The translations under genes and the position numbers were made by a program. The notes under the pieces are model-generated. The model saw only the letters and a program-made list of their open reading frames with translations. It searched no databases and was not told the origin of the DNA. DNA of 64,000 bases. Origin: Aureispira sp. CCB-QB1 (GTDB taxonomy: Bacteria > Bacteroidota > Bacteroidia > Chitinophagales > Saprospiraceae). The stretch spans positions 1 through 64,000 of the forward strand of contig NZ_JHBV01000002.1 in NCBI RefSeq assembly GCF_000724545.1, read 5' to 3'. This document shows positions 9,111 through 19,300 of the stretch, in pieces; position 1 is the stretch's first letter; every line of letters begins with the position of its first letter.

Positions 9111-9872
9111 TTGATAATCCAATCTATATACTTTTTTCTCCTCCTCTATTTTTGCTTTGTATCGAACCTCTTTTCCACACAATCTATATCCAACTGTCAT
9201 TCCTGCTGAAATATCATCTGGCATCAAGTTTTTCTTATCAAAATCAAAAATATGTCCTGCACGCCCGTAGACATTGATATCTACTCTAGGGCTTACTTTG
9301 TATGACAACATCAATTTAAGACCAGCAGAACTACTATACCATTCTGTATATTCTCCTATATCCGAGTTCTTTACTCCTTCTGTTACCAAAAAATTTGTCG
9401 CCTCTATACCCACTCCAACTTTAAACTTATCAACTGGTTTGAAACAAAATAAGGCGCTAACAGTTCCTCCATTCAAATAAGTAGACTTGTATACATCCTT
9501 GATGTCATCGTTGTAACTATAAAATACAGGCTCAGGAATAGCACGCATGGTATAAGCAAAATGTATTTGAAAAGAAAAAATACTCTTTGTCTTACCTATT
9601 TCTCCAAAAACACCGATCTGTGCTTCTGGTCTTGCTGCATACATTACTCGATACGTTCCCTTTCCTTCTGGCATTTTAAGGGTTGGATTACTTTCTGGTT
9701 TTAAAACATTAGATACTCCTACTCCTGTAAGAATTCCCCATTCCATTTTCCAACTCTTTTCAATCTCATTGGTTCTATTGCTTTCTCTAATTAGAGTTTG
9801 AGCTTGAGTCATACTATAAGCCATGCATAATAAACCAATAAACAACAATACTCTTGAATTTCTAGCAACCAT
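9108..9872 (-). CDS. Secreted/outer-membrane beta-barrel-like protein
   Basis: 254 residues with a signal peptide (about 1-24, cleaving near MTQAQT). The mature part has alternating strands with aromatic ends and typical porin-like phrases (IGVFGEIGKTKSIFSFQIHF; KVSPRVDINVYGRAGHIF), consistent with a small outer-membrane barrel. It has a short charged C-terminal tail (KIEEEKKVYRLDYQ), which is unusual because barrels commonly end on an aromatic strand. It begins 56 bp after the ECF sigma gene and is probably co-transcribed with it. Its stop codon lies in an intergenic repeat arm, so the tail may have been altered by repeat insertion. No function recognised. Confidence 0.6.
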   Translation of the reverse strand: MVARNSRVLLFIGLLCMAYSMTQAQTLIRESNRTNEIEKSWKMEWGILTGVGVSNVLKPESNPTLKMPEGKGTYRVMYAARPEAQIGVFGEIGKTKSIFSFQIHFAYTMRAIPEPVFYSYNDDIKDVYKSTYLNGGTVSALFCFKPVDKFKVGVGIEATNFLVTEGVKNSDIGEYTEWYSSSAGLKLMLSYKVSPRVDINVYGRAGHIFDFDKKNLMPDDISAGMTVGYRLCGKEVRYKAKIEEEKKVYRLDYQ

Positions 9873-9928
9873 AATTACGTTTTTTGATTCTTGTATCAGT
9901 TTTTTTTATCCTGATAAAGAAGTGTGTG

Positions 9929-10483
9929 TTAAAACAAAATTTTAATTTTTGCCCTCAAAGCTTTTTTAGCTTTAAAGAGCTGTGATTTGGAAGTACCAAT
10001 TGAAATTCCAAGAATTTGAGCAATTTCGTAATGTGAGTAACCTTCAATTTCGCGCATATTAAAGACAACTCGATATCCAAAGGGTAATTGTTGAATCAAT
10101 TGGGTTAATTCTTTTGCAGTGATTTTTCCTAGCGTACTTTCTGACATGTCCATTTCATCTTCGACCAAATCTAAATCTTTAAAAGACTGTTGCCATTGGT
10201 GTTTTTTTAAATATAGAAATGCCGCATTGACAAAAATTCGATTGGACCAAGCTTTAAAACTACCTTTTTGGGGCTTAAATTGATTTAACTTTTCAAAAAC
10301 ACTACTAACAGCTTCCTGAAAAACATCGTGTGCCTCAAACCGATTGCTTGCATACCGCAGACAGATACCAAACCAGTATTGCTTGTGACGAGTGTAAAGC
10401 ATTTCTATTGCTTTTTCGTCACCTTTCAAACTTCTCTTAATAAGTAGTTGGTCTTCCAAATTCATATCTGTGATAATTATCAT
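9929..10483 (-). CDS. ECF-family RNA polymerase sigma factor
   Basis: 184 residues. Region 2 runs from about 25 to 90 (CLRYASNRFEAHDVFQEAVS, then FKAWSNRIFVNAAF), and region 4 from about 125 to 180 (LPFGYRVVFNMREIEGYSHY, then IAQILGISIGTSKSQLFKAK, a helix-turn-helix). Length and spacing fit sigma-70 ECF factors. Starts at ATG 10483 or ATG 10465 (MNLEDQLLIKRS) are both possible; the second looks more typical of the family. Two envelope-type genes follow on the same strand, so the regulon probably concerns the cell envelope. No separate canonical anti-sigma gene is present. Confidence 0.9.
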   Translation of the reverse strand: MIIITDMNLEDQLLIKRSLKGDEKAIEMLYTRHKQYWFGICLRYASNRFEAHDVFQEAVSSVFEKLNQFKPQKGSFKAWSNRIFVNAAFLYLKKHQWQQSFKDLDLVEDEMDMSESTLGKITAKELTQLIQQLPFGYRVVFNMREIEGYSHYEIAQILGISIGTSKSQLFKAKKALRAKIKILF

Positions 10484-10770
10484 TCTATCAGTGCTTAGTA
10501 TAGAATGACTAAAAAGGTTGCCTAGCGCCTAAAAAATTTTATAAAAAATATGATTTTTTTTCTAGACAAGTAGAAAGATGGTGCAAAATACTCCTATAAT
10601 AACATGAACACGATGCCATACAATGTTCTTGTAGCCAACTTAAGTAAGTGGTCAGAAAAAATAAGAACAAAAAATGGGATTATTTTTTTGCTAATCCAAG
10701 AAGAAAAAGGAAGGCTTAGCGAGCTAAGACAAGTTTTTCTAATGAAGAGTAGCGCAAAAAGAAGGCTGTT

Positions 10771-10795
10771 TTAGCTACGCTGCTACTGCGTGGTA
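10771..10795 (-). repeat. Copy of the ACCACG-AGTAGC-GTAGCTAA repeat motif
   Basis: On the minus strand this reads TACCACGCAGTAGCAGCGTA then GCTAA, a one-arm copy of the motif at 9081-9110, 52663-52693 and 54753-54785. It lies about 30 bp upstream of the 196-bp repeat. Confidence 0.6.
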
Positions 10796-10827
10796 CTTGT
10801 TATTTTTTTGAACGATTACTTAACATT

Positions 10828-11023
10828 ACTCCGTTGAAAAATCGTATTAATTTATTGCATGAGTGCTTCGCAGTTGATTATCAGCAAGATGCACTTTCGC
10901 CAACCTTTATACTAAAAGACTGATAATCAAACTAATGCAAGATGCTTTTTTATGTTTTTTGTAGGAAAACTAAACAACTAAGCGATAGCGATCTCACGAC
11001 CGCAGGGAGCTAATCAACGGAGT
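10828..11023 (+). repeat. MITE-like dispersed repeat, 196 bp, copy A
   Basis: Bounded by the inverted repeat ACTCCGTTGA (10828-10837) and TCAACGGAGT (11014-11023). Interior modules are GAGTGCTTCGCAGTTGATTA, CAAACTAATGCAAGATG and CTCACGACCGCAGGGAGC. A copy of nearly the same length and order occurs at 22219-22411, and a deleted copy at 22426-22506. There is no coding capacity. Confidence 0.85.
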
Positions 11024-11043
11024 ATTACTTAATACACCAATAC

Positions 11044-11079
11044 AATAAGAAACCCAACCAAGCAAGTTGCTCAGTTGGG
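11044..11079 (-). terminator. Terminator of the PilJ-repeat gene
   Basis: On the minus strand, CCCAACTGAGC pairs with GCTTGGTTGGG over 11 bp (two G-U) around AACTT, followed by TTTCTTATT, about 40 bp beyond the stop at 11121. Confidence 0.8.
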
Positions 11080-11120
11080 CCCTCTATAAAAAATACCAAT
11101 CATTTACATATTTAAGTAAG

Positions 11121-13364
11121 TTAAAACAGTGTTACTTCACTAGAAGATTTAGTTAGTTTCTCAGTTTCTAGTAACAAGACGTTATGCACACTTAACAAAG
11201 CATATAAATCAACGTCATTGGCTTTCAAACCATATTCTTTAAAACGTTTGAAGTAGCGCTCTATCGACGTTAATTGATTGGTCAATGCAGGCGCATCGTC
11301 CATATAATTGTGAAAAAGTTTTAATGATTTTTCATATTCAGAGAAAATCTCATTCAATTCATTTTCATAGCTTTTTTGACTCCAACGCCCTGCCAAGCAA
11401 TACAACAACACCTGTTCAGTTCGAGTTCTTAGATGTGCGGCAGCATTAATCGTTGTTACTTGCTGTCTGTTGGCTGTTTCATTAATTTCCTTGACAACCG
11501 ACTCACAAGCTACTAACATTTCTTGGCTTACCTCCAACAAAGAAGCAACATCCTCTTTAACCAATTCAGATCTAAAGACCGTTTGGCAACGTTCCCATTG
11601 AGTGCTTACAGAAGCCAGTGCATTTTTTAAAGAAGCCGTTTGAGCAAATGATTTGAGTTCTTCCAATTGCTTTTGAAAAACAAGTTTGTCTTTCTCTAAT
11701 TGTTGCGCTTGGTGTTGACCATTCAAATCCATTGCTACTGCCAAATAGTTAGCAGCCATCTTTTGAGACAACATACATTGTTGATTGGCTTTTTCTATTG
11801 CTTCTTCTTCTACCATGCCGTTAATTTTTTCTCTATACAGCTCTGTTAAATCACCTAGTTCAGTTGCCAAATCTCCCGACCAATCGCTCAATTCTTCTCT
11901 GTAACTATCTGTATCTTGCAAGTAATTTTTGATCTCTCTCCATTTTTCAACCAAATTTTCTCCTCGTTTTTGAATGTTAGGAATTGGAATAGACAAACTT
12001 AATTTATTAAAGTTTTCAAGGTACTCATAACCCGTTTTCTCCAATTCTTTTGCAATACCCTCTTTTTTGATGCCCCAAGAAAGTGCATAGCTGTACATTA
12101 ATATCCGTTCTGTTAGCATTTCTTGATGATCAATTTGCTTGATCCAATCTGCCATGGCATAGTTATAAGAACGAACATTTTTCTTGTAGATTTTTGCATA
12201 TAGCTCCAACAACATACTCACATTATCACAAGCTCTTAACAATTCATTGTTGCTGTACAATAGCTTTTGCGCTCCCTCTTTGGTACTTGCATTCATTGCC
12301 TCATTTCTATAATCGGTCCATAAAGCATCTACAATATTCAACGCCTCAGTAATTTCATCCATTGGAGAAAATAACTTCAACTCATCTATATTCTGCTCAA
12401 AGCGATCAATATCTTTTTGACGTTCTTTTTGGTATTTCGTATTCTTTGAAATCCCTTCTAAAATATAGGTCTTGATAATTCTTTGAGTCAATACATTTTG
12501 TTGACCAGCCAAATCAATGGCATTATTTAATAATAAAGAAGCTACCCTCAAATCAATCAACACTTCATAGTTCTTGGTAATTTCTTCCATTGCTTCCAAG
12601 AGTCCTTTTCCCATTTTCAAAACTTTCTCAATATTCGAAAAGTCTTTTTCTTTTTGACCACAAGAAGTCGAGAGAGCTTCCCACTCTTTGCTTAATAAAA
12701 TCAATCGATAATCTATTTCGGGTGTATTCTCTGTCGCTCCCATCAGTGCAGTTAGATTAGTTTGATAATGCTCCAAGGCAAGGTTTAATTCTTTATCAAA
12801 CTTCGTGTTGCTTCCTATCAATGCATGATTTGCCAAAAAGTAAAGTAATACTCGTTCTGTTAACATTCTTTGTTGACCTGATCTATTTTCCAAATGGACA
12901 ATGCTTGCATTCATTTGGTACAATCCATTTCTGTCTGCAAAACGATTGGCATACCACTCTACTTCTTTCGTAACCAAATCACAAGCTTCTAAAATAGTGT
13001 TGTTTTCTTCCAACAACAAAAGTATGTTTTCTTTCGTAGGGCGGCTTTGAACCAAGTTTTTATACTTGCTCCATAAAGTATTTACTTTTTCAATTCGTTT
13101 AGCGTATCTAGCACTAATACGAATAGCTTTCAACTCTCTTAATCTTTTTTCAAAGAGCAATACGGCTCCATCTAGCTCATCTTTATGAGTTCGAACGTCT
13201 GTTCCTAAATAAAGTGCGATATAAGATTTTGCCATACGTTGGGTAAGCATTCTTTCTGAACCAGCCTTATTTAATATCTCTCCGATTAGGAGTGTTTCTG
13301 TCTCTTGTGCTTGCAATACATTTGAACTCAAAAGGATAGCAACTAGCCATAAAATCTGTCTCAT
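11121..13364 (-). CDS. Periplasmic protein built of six PilJ-type sensor repeats
   Basis: 747 residues from the ATG at 13364, chosen because it begins directly with the signal peptide MRQILWLVAILLSSNVLQAQ; a longer reading to 13409 adds 15 charged residues before it. The mature protein repeats the PilJ N-terminal-domain signature six times at about 39, 165, 290, 416, 529 and 646: ERMLTQRM, QRMLTERVLLY, QNVLTQRI, QEMLTERILMY, QCMLSQKM, RTRTEQVLLY. TQR-type and TER/TEQ-type units alternate, suggesting three tandem pairs. In PilJ and nitrate sensors such domains are ligand-sensing four-helix bundles linked to a transducer; here there is no transmembrane anchor, HAMP, kinase or MCP domain. The ligand is unknown. 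Confidence 0.75.
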   Translation of the reverse strand: MRQILWLVAILLSSNVLQAQETETLLIGEILNKAGSERMLTQRMAKSYIALYLGTDVRTHKDELDGAVLLFEKRLRELKAIRISARYAKRIEKVNTLWSKYKNLVQSRPTKENILLLLEENNTILEACDLVTKEVEWYANRFADRNGLYQMNASIVHLENRSGQQRMLTERVLLYFLANHALIGSNTKFDKELNLALEHYQTNLTALMGATENTPEIDYRLILLSKEWEALSTSCGQKEKDFSNIEKVLKMGKGLLEAMEEITKNYEVLIDLRVASLLLNNAIDLAGQQNVLTQRIIKTYILEGISKNTKYQKERQKDIDRFEQNIDELKLFSPMDEITEALNIVDALWTDYRNEAMNASTKEGAQKLLYSNNELLRACDNVSMLLELYAKIYKKNVRSYNYAMADWIKQIDHQEMLTERILMYSYALSWGIKKEGIAKELEKTGYEYLENFNKLSLSIPIPNIQKRGENLVEKWREIKNYLQDTDSYREELSDWSGDLATELGDLTELYREKINGMVEEEAIEKANQQCMLSQKMAANYLAVAMDLNGQHQAQQLEKDKLVFQKQLEELKSFAQTASLKNALASVSTQWERCQTVFRSELVKEDVASLLEVSQEMLVACESVVKEINETANRQQVTTINAAAHLRTRTEQVLLYCLAGRWSQKSYENELNEIFSEYEKSLKLFHNYMDDAPALTNQLTSIERYFKRFKEYGLKANDVDLYALLSVHNVLLLETEKLTKSSSEVTLF

Positions 13365-13686
13365 TTGATATGTGTGTTTTTTAAAGTCCTCTTCTATAAA
13401 TAAAAACAAAAAATATTTCTATTATTATAATATCTATTATTTACCTCAAAGGTACGAGATCCAAACACGGCATAAAATGATAGGAAATACTTAGAAACAT
13501 GACATTGGTCATTTGTATAGACAGCATAGATTTATGTTATCTAAAAAGCAACTACTTATACGCCCAAGACAATTACAAAAAAGCTTTTGTAAGCTAAAAA
13601 AAAATAGCGTGCACATTAAGTGCTTCTAGTTTAGTACATTTTCTTATAACAAAAATTCAATTGCTCGAAACAAGGGGCTTCACCTA

Positions 13687-14640
13687 CTAAATCATTCGCT
13701 TGCTTCTAAAAAAGATTACCAAAGAAAAAGAAAATAGCATTGAACCTCCCAACAAAAACCAGAACGCATAAGGGCTTTTTTGCAATGGCAAGTCATTGAC
13801 ATTCATACCATAAAAACTAGCTACTAAAGTAGGAACCATCAAAATAATGGTAATAAGTGTCAACCGTTGCATGACTTCATTTAGGTTGTTAGAAATCATA
13901 GAAGCCAAAGCGTCCATCGTATTGCTCAAAATATTGGTATAGATGTGCGCCATTTCTTGAGCTTGGCTATTATCAATCATAATGTCCTCTAGCAAATCTG
14001 CTTTTTCTTCATCTTTTTGGATACTCAACAAGTCCATTCGCTGTAGCTTTTGCTTTAACAGCGCATTGGAACTCAAAGCCGTAACAAAATAAACCAAGCT
14101 TTTTTCTAAACTCAACAGACGTTTTAAGTCTTTGTTTTGGCTAGACTCATACACTTCTTTTTCAATAATATTTCGGCGAACATTAATATCTTTTAGGCAT
14201 CGAAGGTAGGTATAGACATTCTGTTCCAAAATTTGCAATACAAAAAGAGAAAAATCTTGTGGGTTAAAGCTGCGCACTTTGCTCTCTATAAACTTCTGCA
14301 TGACAGCTGTTTCATAAGAAGAAATCGTAACAATATGTTCTGTTGTGATAATAATACCAATTGGAACAGTGATGTATAATGTCAGGTCATCCCTTCCTTT
14401 TTCATTCAAAGCGGGGGTGTTGACAACAATAAATTTCACATCATCTTCAATTTCAAAGCGAGTTCGTTCGTCAATATCCAAAGGATCGGTCAAAAAGTCT
14501 ATAGGGACATCTAATTGCTCTGCTAGTTGATCAATTTCAACAGCATTAAATGGTGGAGAGATGTTTACCCAGCAGCCCGAAACCAAGCTTTCTAGCTCTT
14601 CTAACTTGCCCTTTTTTTGTTTTTCAAAATAACGAACCAT
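13687..14640 (-). CDS. corA: CorA-family magnesium/divalent cation transporter
   Basis: 317 residues. A cytosolic alpha/beta N-terminal domain precedes a long helix and two C-terminal transmembrane helices. The first helix ends in the GMN selectivity motif (VASFYGMNVNDLPL, about 272-285) and the second is FWFLLGGSMLFSFSLVIFF. Members import Mg2+ (or Co2+/Ni2+) as pentamers. Length and motif are canonical; metal preference cannot be read. It is a single gene, convergent with nothing, and the upstream 14641-15082 region separates it from the divergent plug gene. Confidence 0.9.
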   Translation of the reverse strand: MVRYFEKQKKGKLEELESLVSGCWVNISPPFNAVEIDQLAEQLDVPIDFLTDPLDIDERTRFEIEDDVKFIVVNTPALNEKGRDDLTLYITVPIGIIITTEHIVTISSYETAVMQKFIESKVRSFNPQDFSLFVLQILEQNVYTYLRCLKDINVRRNIIEKEVYESSQNKDLKRLLSLEKSLVYFVTALSSNALLKQKLQRMDLLSIQKDEEKADLLEDIMIDNSQAQEMAHIYTNILSNTMDALASMISNNLNEVMQRLTLITIILMVPTLVASFYGMNVNDLPLQKSPYAFWFLLGGSMLFSFSLVIFFRSKRMI

Positions 14641-15082
14641 AATACTTTGATTTAGTGTAAAAGCAAAATAATGGTGTTCCGTGTATTGGATAGTTTCTAC
14701 TTTCTGTCATAGGGAATAGCGATTACACCCTCCATTTATGATTCGCCCAATAATCTAAAACCTTTATTAAGTGAATTACTTATGGTCTCGCACAGCAAAT
14801 TATCGAGAAATTATCTTTAACAAACACTTATTTTGGCACGAAAATACAATATTCAATAGATAGAAAAGAGTACTTTTGTAATTATTCCTATTGTTGTCCT
14901 ATATTTTTAGCAATTTGGGGACTCACTTAACACACTCCAATTATAACTTTAACGCTTTCTTAAAGTCAAAAAGTTGGATGGCATCGTTGTCCATAAAACG
15001 GCATATTTATACTATCAAATATGCTTGGGAAATACAACTTACAAGATCCCACATACAGCTCTATTTTATTAAAAATTTAATT

Positions 15083-16372
15083 ATGCGCTTACAACATTCT
15101 TTATTAATTTTCAGCTTATTTTTCAGTGTTCAAACTTATTTATTCAGCCAAGACAAAGAATATCCAGAATTTAGAAACTACGACTACATCTATAAAGAAT
15201 ATATCAAAAGCGTCCGATTTTATCAATATGACTCAGAAACAGACTATCCCATACTAAGCCTTCAAAGCCCTGGTCATTTTATCTTATCGTTTGACGATAT
15301 GGAAGCTTATACCAAGGATTTTTCTTATAAAATCATCCATTGTGATGCCAATTGGAATCCATCAGAAGAATTAGATGCACTAGATTATATTGATGGCTAT
15401 CAAGAGAACCGTTTTTATGAATCTCAAAACTCATTCAACACAAAGGTTCCATACACACACTACGAAATTCAGCTTCCTAACGAAGATATAAAATGGACAA
15501 AATCGGGCAACTACCTATTAAAAGTATATCGAGATAACGACGAGCGCGACCTGATTATTACCCGCCGATTTATGATTGTGGATACAAAGATGAAGGTCGT
15601 TCCTAATATGCGCCGTTCGGCAACACCTCCCTATTCTAGTTCTCATCAAGAATTGTTTTTTAGCATCGAACATGCAGGCATTAGAATCGGAAATCCTGGT
15701 TCTCAAATCAAGACGGCTGTTTTACAAAACGGGCGTTGGGATAACGCCATTACTGACTTAGAGCCTACTTTTATCCAAGATGAAGAAATTGGCTATGACA
15801 TGCATGGCAAATTGCTTTTTCCAGGTTACAAAGAATTTCGTCCCTTAGATTTACGCTCTTTTAGATATCGAACACTACAAGTAGAACAGTTGAAGGAGTA
15901 CAACGATGGTTTTGAACTCTGGCTATTTGAAGATGCTAACCGAAAATACACCTCGCATGTCTTTACCCACGATTTGAATGGCAAGTTCTTGATTGAGTCC
16001 AACGACGACCGAGAAGGAAAACTAGAAGGAGAATACGCTCAAATCAACTTTTCTCTCAAAGCACTTACTCCTTATGAGGGCGAGGTCTATGTATTGGGAG
16101 AGTTTAATAATTTTCGCCCAAAACCTTCTTACAAAATGAACTATAATAGCGATTGTCTGTGTTATCAATTAAGCAATACCTTTAAAAATGGTTTTTACGA
16201 TTATTTTTATGGTGTTTTTGATCATGCTACGAACGAACTAAATATCCAAAAAATTGAAGGCAGTAGTTTTGAATCTGAAAATGATTATTTATTTTTAGTT
16301 TACTACAAACCTTTTGGTGGTCTATATGATCAACTGGTTGCTGTGCAAAAACTCAATACTAGACCCAAATAA
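15083..16372 (+). CDS. Type IX secretion system plug protein (DUF5103)
   Basis: 429 residues from the ATG at 15083, which begins with a clean signal peptide (MRLQHSLLIFSLFFSVQTYL). An in-frame ATG-less extension to 14891 is open but lacks any such feature. The mature start DYIYKEYIKSVRFYQYDSET and the phrase KIIHCDANWNPSEELDALDY are characteristic of DUF5103, the plug that closes the SprA translocon of T9SS. About residues 330-400 look like an Ig/CBM48-like module (VYVLGEFNNF). T9SS cargo genes elsewhere in the window fit its presence. A TACTTTTG at 14871 is a possible -7 element. The LRR gene follows after 21 bp. Confidence 0.82.
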   Translation: MRLQHSLLIFSLFFSVQTYLFSQDKEYPEFRNYDYIYKEYIKSVRFYQYDSETDYPILSLQSPGHFILSFDDMEAYTKDFSYKIIHCDANWNPSEELDALDYIDGYQENRFYESQNSFNTKVPYTHYEIQLPNEDIKWTKSGNYLLKVYRDNDERDLIITRRFMIVDTKMKVVPNMRRSATPPYSSSHQELFFSIEHAGIRIGNPGSQIKTAVLQNGRWDNAITDLEPTFIQDEEIGYDMHGKLLFPGYKEFRPLDLRSFRYRTLQVEQLKEYNDGFELWLFEDANRKYTSHVFTHDLNGKFLIESNDDREGKLEGEYAQINFSLKALTPYEGEVYVLGEFNNFRPKPSYKMNYNSDCLCYQLSNTFKNGFYDYFYGVFDHATNELNIQKIEGSSFESENDYLFLVYYKPFGGLYDQLVAVQKLNTRPK

Positions 16373-16393
16373 GTCACTTCTTAATCGAAACGA

Positions 16394-19300
16394 ATGAGCT
16401 TATACCGACCCAATCACTATAACACATTTCTACTTACAATTCTTCTACTTTTTGTAGTTGTTCTTTTATTAATCCCCTTACGACCTTCCGTTTGGGATAG
16501 AGATGATTTTTTAGCTGTCAATGACAGCCTAAATCAAGTGAATGGGGATACATTATTACAGAAAGATAGCTTTATTGTTACCACAACTAATGTTCAAGAT
16601 ACGCAGATTCGCCTCATTCACAATATAGACAGCGGAACAATAGATACTAACTTTGTCGTGCAAACCACAGAGATCAAGGATACTACTCAAATTACTATAT
16701 TAACCACTCCCCCCACTGCTCCCACAGTAAACAAAGCAATTACAACCGATTTACCATCACTAGGCAGTCTAATTGTAGGCTTGCTCTTGTTTCTTATGTT
16801 AACGTGGTTGTTTGGCAAATGGCTTATTAATCGCTGGAAAAAACGCTATTGGTTGGAGTACAATGCCCCCTTGCAACCCTTAGCAACACTTGGTAATTCT
16901 GATTCTAGTATCAATATTGACTGGTCTAGTTTGCCTTTAAAAACAACGTCAAGCACTCCAACAGCTGCTTCAACAACAAAGGAGGTACCGCAAGATACCG
17001 TAACAATAGATCCTCCCACAATTGAATCTCAAACAGTTAATAATGAACTACCTATCACCAGTTCTGATGACACCCCTACCCTAGAACTAGCCGTTTCTGA
17101 TGCTACTAATAAAGAAGTGACCGCTACTCCCAAAGCCTCAAAAGATAAAAATCCATCTTGGTTCAGACTCTTTATAATAGAATTCTTTGGTCGGCTACCT
17201 CGTATTTTATTTGAAATCGGGCGAGGAATCACTTCTATCTTTAGCTTTTTTTCTACAGGAAATCAAAAAAGAAAACCTTTAGATTTAAAATGGCAGGATG
17301 GGGTTTCGGTTTTTATGATTCTATTCTTTTTACTATGTAAATGGGTTATTTTTCCGTATCAACCTACTAGTCCAGCAGCCAATATTATCATTGGTTTGCT
17401 TGTTTGGGCTTCTCCTGCCTTGCTTCGGCTACATTGGGGCTGGGGTGTTTTGGGAATTGTTCTAATTTTCGGAGAAATTATTGGCTTAATAGTTTATATC
17501 GTCCTACAAGCACTCAAAGATTTAGAACCAAGCAATGGAGACTCCACGATTTACTGGATTATTGCCGCTGCATTGCTTGGACTCTCATTCTTATATTGGG
17601 CAAACAAAAAAGGTTTCTTCGCTAAAATAGCAACGATTAAAAGCTCTAGTTGGGCAGGTTTTCTGTTTATGACAATTGGTAGTCTATTTATCTTTCTTCC
17701 GTACATCCAACACCCTTTAGGAGCATTTCAAGGTTCTATACAATGGGGGGATGTGATCGCTCAACTAATTGGACTCTATGTTCTCTATGAAATTGGAGCA
17801 GCAGTGCTATCTGTCAAGACCCAACAACAACCTTCTGATGCTTCCAACTCGATTGCACCGCAACCTATTCAAGAACACCAAGTAGACGATAAGCAATCAA
17901 ATGATTTAACTAAAAAACTTTCTACCTCACTTTCTCACGAAGAGTTAAAAAAGTTATTTAACACCAAAAACTGGTATAAAAAAACAGCTCTAGATCAACT
18001 AGAAATGATTAGTTTGCCCAATCGACAACTGGATGAGCAAAGCGAGTTTGTCGTTCTATACTTGCCTGATTGTATTAATCTTCGTCAACTCTACTTATCC
18101 AACAATAATTTTAAGGAAATTCCTTACGAGATTAGCGAATTAGATCAATTAGAGGTTTTGAATTTATCTTATAATAATATTCACACGATTTTTCCAGACA
18201 TTGCCTACCTAACCCATCTTAAAGTTCTATTTTTAGCTAATAATAATATTTCTAAAATCCCAAATGAATTAGGGGCATTAAAGCAATTGACTCAGTTGGA
18301 TTTAACAGGCAATCCATTAACAAAAGATGCCATCACTGCTCTACAAGAATTACTTCCCAATACTACTCTAAAATTTGATACCATCAAAACAGACTCACCT
18401 CCTTCTAAAAAAGAAGTTGCAGTAGTATCAAAGGAAGATAAAAACCTAGAGAAAAAAGTCCGAAAAATTTTACACAAAGAATTAAAAACACCTCAACAGG
18501 TTTATGCCTTATCTAGTTTAATGAATCAGGGATTATCAGATTTGCCACTTTCTGTTTTACGAAATTTTCCCAATTTAAAAAGCCTATACCTCAACAGTAA
18601 TCAATTCACTCAAATTCCCGAAGCAATATACCAACTGCCTTCACTCTCAACTATAAGTTTTAGTTATAATCAACTAGATGCTATCCCAGATAGAATTATT
18701 GAATTACAAAACATACAAGAATTAGATTTTTCAGGCAATCCTATTCAGTCTTATTCTACTAATATTGTTCAGTTGCCTCATTTAAAGAAGCTAGCTTTAG
18801 GCAACCTTGGCTTAACTACCTTCCCTGCTTTTTTACTAAAAATGCAACAGTTGGAATCCTTGGATTTAACGGGCAACCATATCCTCCGACTGCCCGAAAA
18901 CTTGTATAAACTAGGCAACCTAAAAGAACTTCGACTTAATTTCTCTGGTTTGAATATAATCCCTAATGAAATTTTCACACTAAAAAACCTACGTTCTCTA
19001 GATTGGACAGGCAATGGTTTAGAAACCATTCCCCCTGAGATTGCTCAATTGACAAAGTTAAACAAACTAATTCTTAGTTTTAATCAAAATTTAAAGAGTT
19101 CCGCAGATATTTTGCAGTCACTCCCCCCCGACTTAAAAGAATTCTATATCAGCGGATTACAAAAAGACTCTATAAACTCAATCATTAACAATATTGGTCT
19201 ATTAAAAAATTTACAAACCTTGTGGTTAAGTTACAATGAGTTAAAAGAAGTGCCCAACTCGCTATTTGATCTAAAAGAAATGAGAAGGTTAAGTTTGGCT

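Noticed and set aside
10604-10774. Short ORF (56 codons) starting MNTMPYNVLVANLSKWSE
   Set aside because: Ends inside a dispersed repeat, has no recognisable family and no promoter; could be a real small protein but unsupported.
14891-15082. Upstream extension of the T9SS plug reading frame
   Set aside because: The extension would bury a perfect signal peptide that starts at ATG 15083.
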